Below the pieces are notes generated by a model. That model was not told where the DNA came from and made no database searches. It worked only from the letters and a program-made list of their open reading frames with translations. From Paulinella micropora (taxonomy: Eukaryota; Cercozoa; Imbricatea; Euglyphida): 24,031 nucleotides of DNA. Positions 23,553-24,031 of this stretch are shown piece after piece; the first letter of the stretch is position 1; every line of letters begins with the position of its first letter. Both the position numbers and the translations under genes were made by a program. Where the stretch lies: the NCBI GenBank assembly GCA_009731375.1, contig BJOX01000347.1, positions 298,918-322,948 on the forward strand, in the 5' to 3' direction.

Positions 23553-24031
23553 ATGCCTCCCTCTTTCTACACCACGGCGCCATGGATGCGCCAGGAAGAC
23601 AAGGAGAGCTTGTCGCGCAAGCTGACCAAAACACGCAAGCCGTCCTGGGTCGACAACAAGCCCGTTGTCCGCGGCAAACGAGCAGGGCCCACGGGCTATG
23701 CTGGCCAGACCGACAAACAAAGGGCCCAGAAGACCCGCGACATCATGAAGTGGGTAAACCCCGAACTGCACCAGGCGCTGGGCATCCTGGAACCGCCCTC
23801 CCCGCCGCGCCCTGCCTCGCCTCCGCCACCGCGCTCGCGTTCCGCCTCGCCGCCACCACCGCGCTCGCGTTCCGCCTCGCCGCCACCACCGCGCTCGCGT
23901 TCCGCCTCGGTGTCGCCACGGCCCTCGCGCTCCGCGTCGCCGCGCGGCCGCGGCGGTGGTAGCGACAGCGAGGACGAAGGCGGCGGCGACGGCGGGGGCG
24001 AAATCAACTGGGACGCAGGCGGTGGTGGCGG
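23553..24031 (+). CDS. Partial proline- and RS-repeat protein, open at the window edge
   Basis: From ATG 23553 a frame of 159 codons runs to the end of the window with no stop. The first 80 residues are basic with WMRQEDKESLSRKLTKTRK and a helical IMKWVNPELHQALGIL segment. Then three near-identical copies of PPPPRSRSAS follow, encoded by a 30-nt repeat, and an RS/Pro and acidic Gly-rich stretch. RS dipeptides are typical substrates of SR kinases and of RNA-binding or nuclear-speckle proteins, but no RNA-binding domain is seen in this part. It could equally be a virion core protein. The function is unknown. Confidence 0.6.
   Translation, partial: MPPSFYTTAPWMRQEDKESLSRKLTKTRKPSWVDNKPVVRGKRAGPTGYAGQTDKQRAQKTRDIMKWVNPELHQALGILEPPSPPRPASPPPPRSRSASPPPPRSRSASPPPPRSRSASVSPRPSRSASPRGRGGGSDSEDEGGGDGGGEINWDAGGGG
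23820..23909 (+). repeat. 30-nt coding tandem repeat, three copies
   Basis: Three contiguous 30-nt units at 23820-23849, 23850-23879 and 23880-23909 differ by a few bases and encode PPPPRSRSAS or nearly so. Recent expansion by slippage or unequal exchange is likely, so the copy number may vary between isolates. Confidence 0.85.

Noticed and set aside
23470-23634. N-terminal extension of the packaging ATPase
   Set aside because: It crosses the short divergent promoter and reads antisense through the start of the RS-repeat gene.
1-24031. tRNA or rRNA genes
   Set aside because: No cloverleaf with conserved arm words and no ribosomal RNA segment was recognised by eye; a tRNAscan-SE run would settle it.

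Overview
The window looks like a eukaryotic scaffold that joins an AT-rich, repeat-laden flank (about 1-5,800) to a GC-rich, gene-dense block of a large or mid-sized double-stranded DNA virus (about 5,800-24,031). The eukaryotic character is direct: GT-AG introns of about 50-80 nt that keep the reading frame, AATAAA signals just after several stop codons, lysine/serine low-complexity protein and long satellites. The viral block has the signature of nucleocytoviruses (NCLDV) or close relatives: an A32-type packaging ATPase, VLTF2-like and VLTF3-like late transcription factors, PCNA, a putative ssDNA-binding protein and class I ribonucleotide reductase. No capsid protein and no B-family polymerase is visible, and the block runs off the right edge. 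The host cannot be named from the sequence; whether this is an integrated copy or a viral scaffold with repeat-rich ends is also open.

Left flank. Positions 508-1579 hold a multi-exon gene for a Lys/Glu/Ser-rich protein. Then come a gene-poor stretch, a frameshifted small basic ORF (2492-2739), a near-perfect foldback of about 180-nt arms (2761-3154), short inverted repeats (3243-3510), a roughly 80/145-nt satellite (3640-4965, containing a 10-N gap) and two tandem palindrome-bearing units (5419-5756).

Viral block. It opens with a possible cysteine protease (5820-6956) and an unknown protein with a PIP-box-like motif (7091-8086, minus). These are followed by an iteron-like array (8169-8259), which sits in the divergent intergenic region before a 1,244-residue replication protein. 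That protein appears to fuse a TV-Pol/PolA-like polymerase domain to a herpesvirus UL9-like (origin-binding) SF2 helicase. Next are a small membrane protein overlapping RNR large subunit, then SSB and PCNA divergently arranged, VLTF2 and VLTF3 divergently arranged, and a probable protelomerase (18365-20584). After these come a putative DNA-binding protein, an F-box protein, the packaging ATPase and a partial proline/RS-repeat protein.

How it fits together. The fusion polymerase-helicase, PCNA, SSB, iterons and protelomerase suggest a self-contained replication module for a linear genome with covalently closed hairpin ends. A palindrome, GATTTAAATC, recurs in the divergent promoters of SSB/PCNA and VLTF2/VLTF3 and at the protelomerase 3' end. 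The packaging ATPase is readable only as four exons with three short introns (two certain to interrupt the frame), which implies nuclear, spliceosome-dependent expression or long residence in a host genome. The most unusual points are the polymerase-UL9 fusion, the protelomerase in an NCLDV-like gene set and the spliced packaging ATPase.
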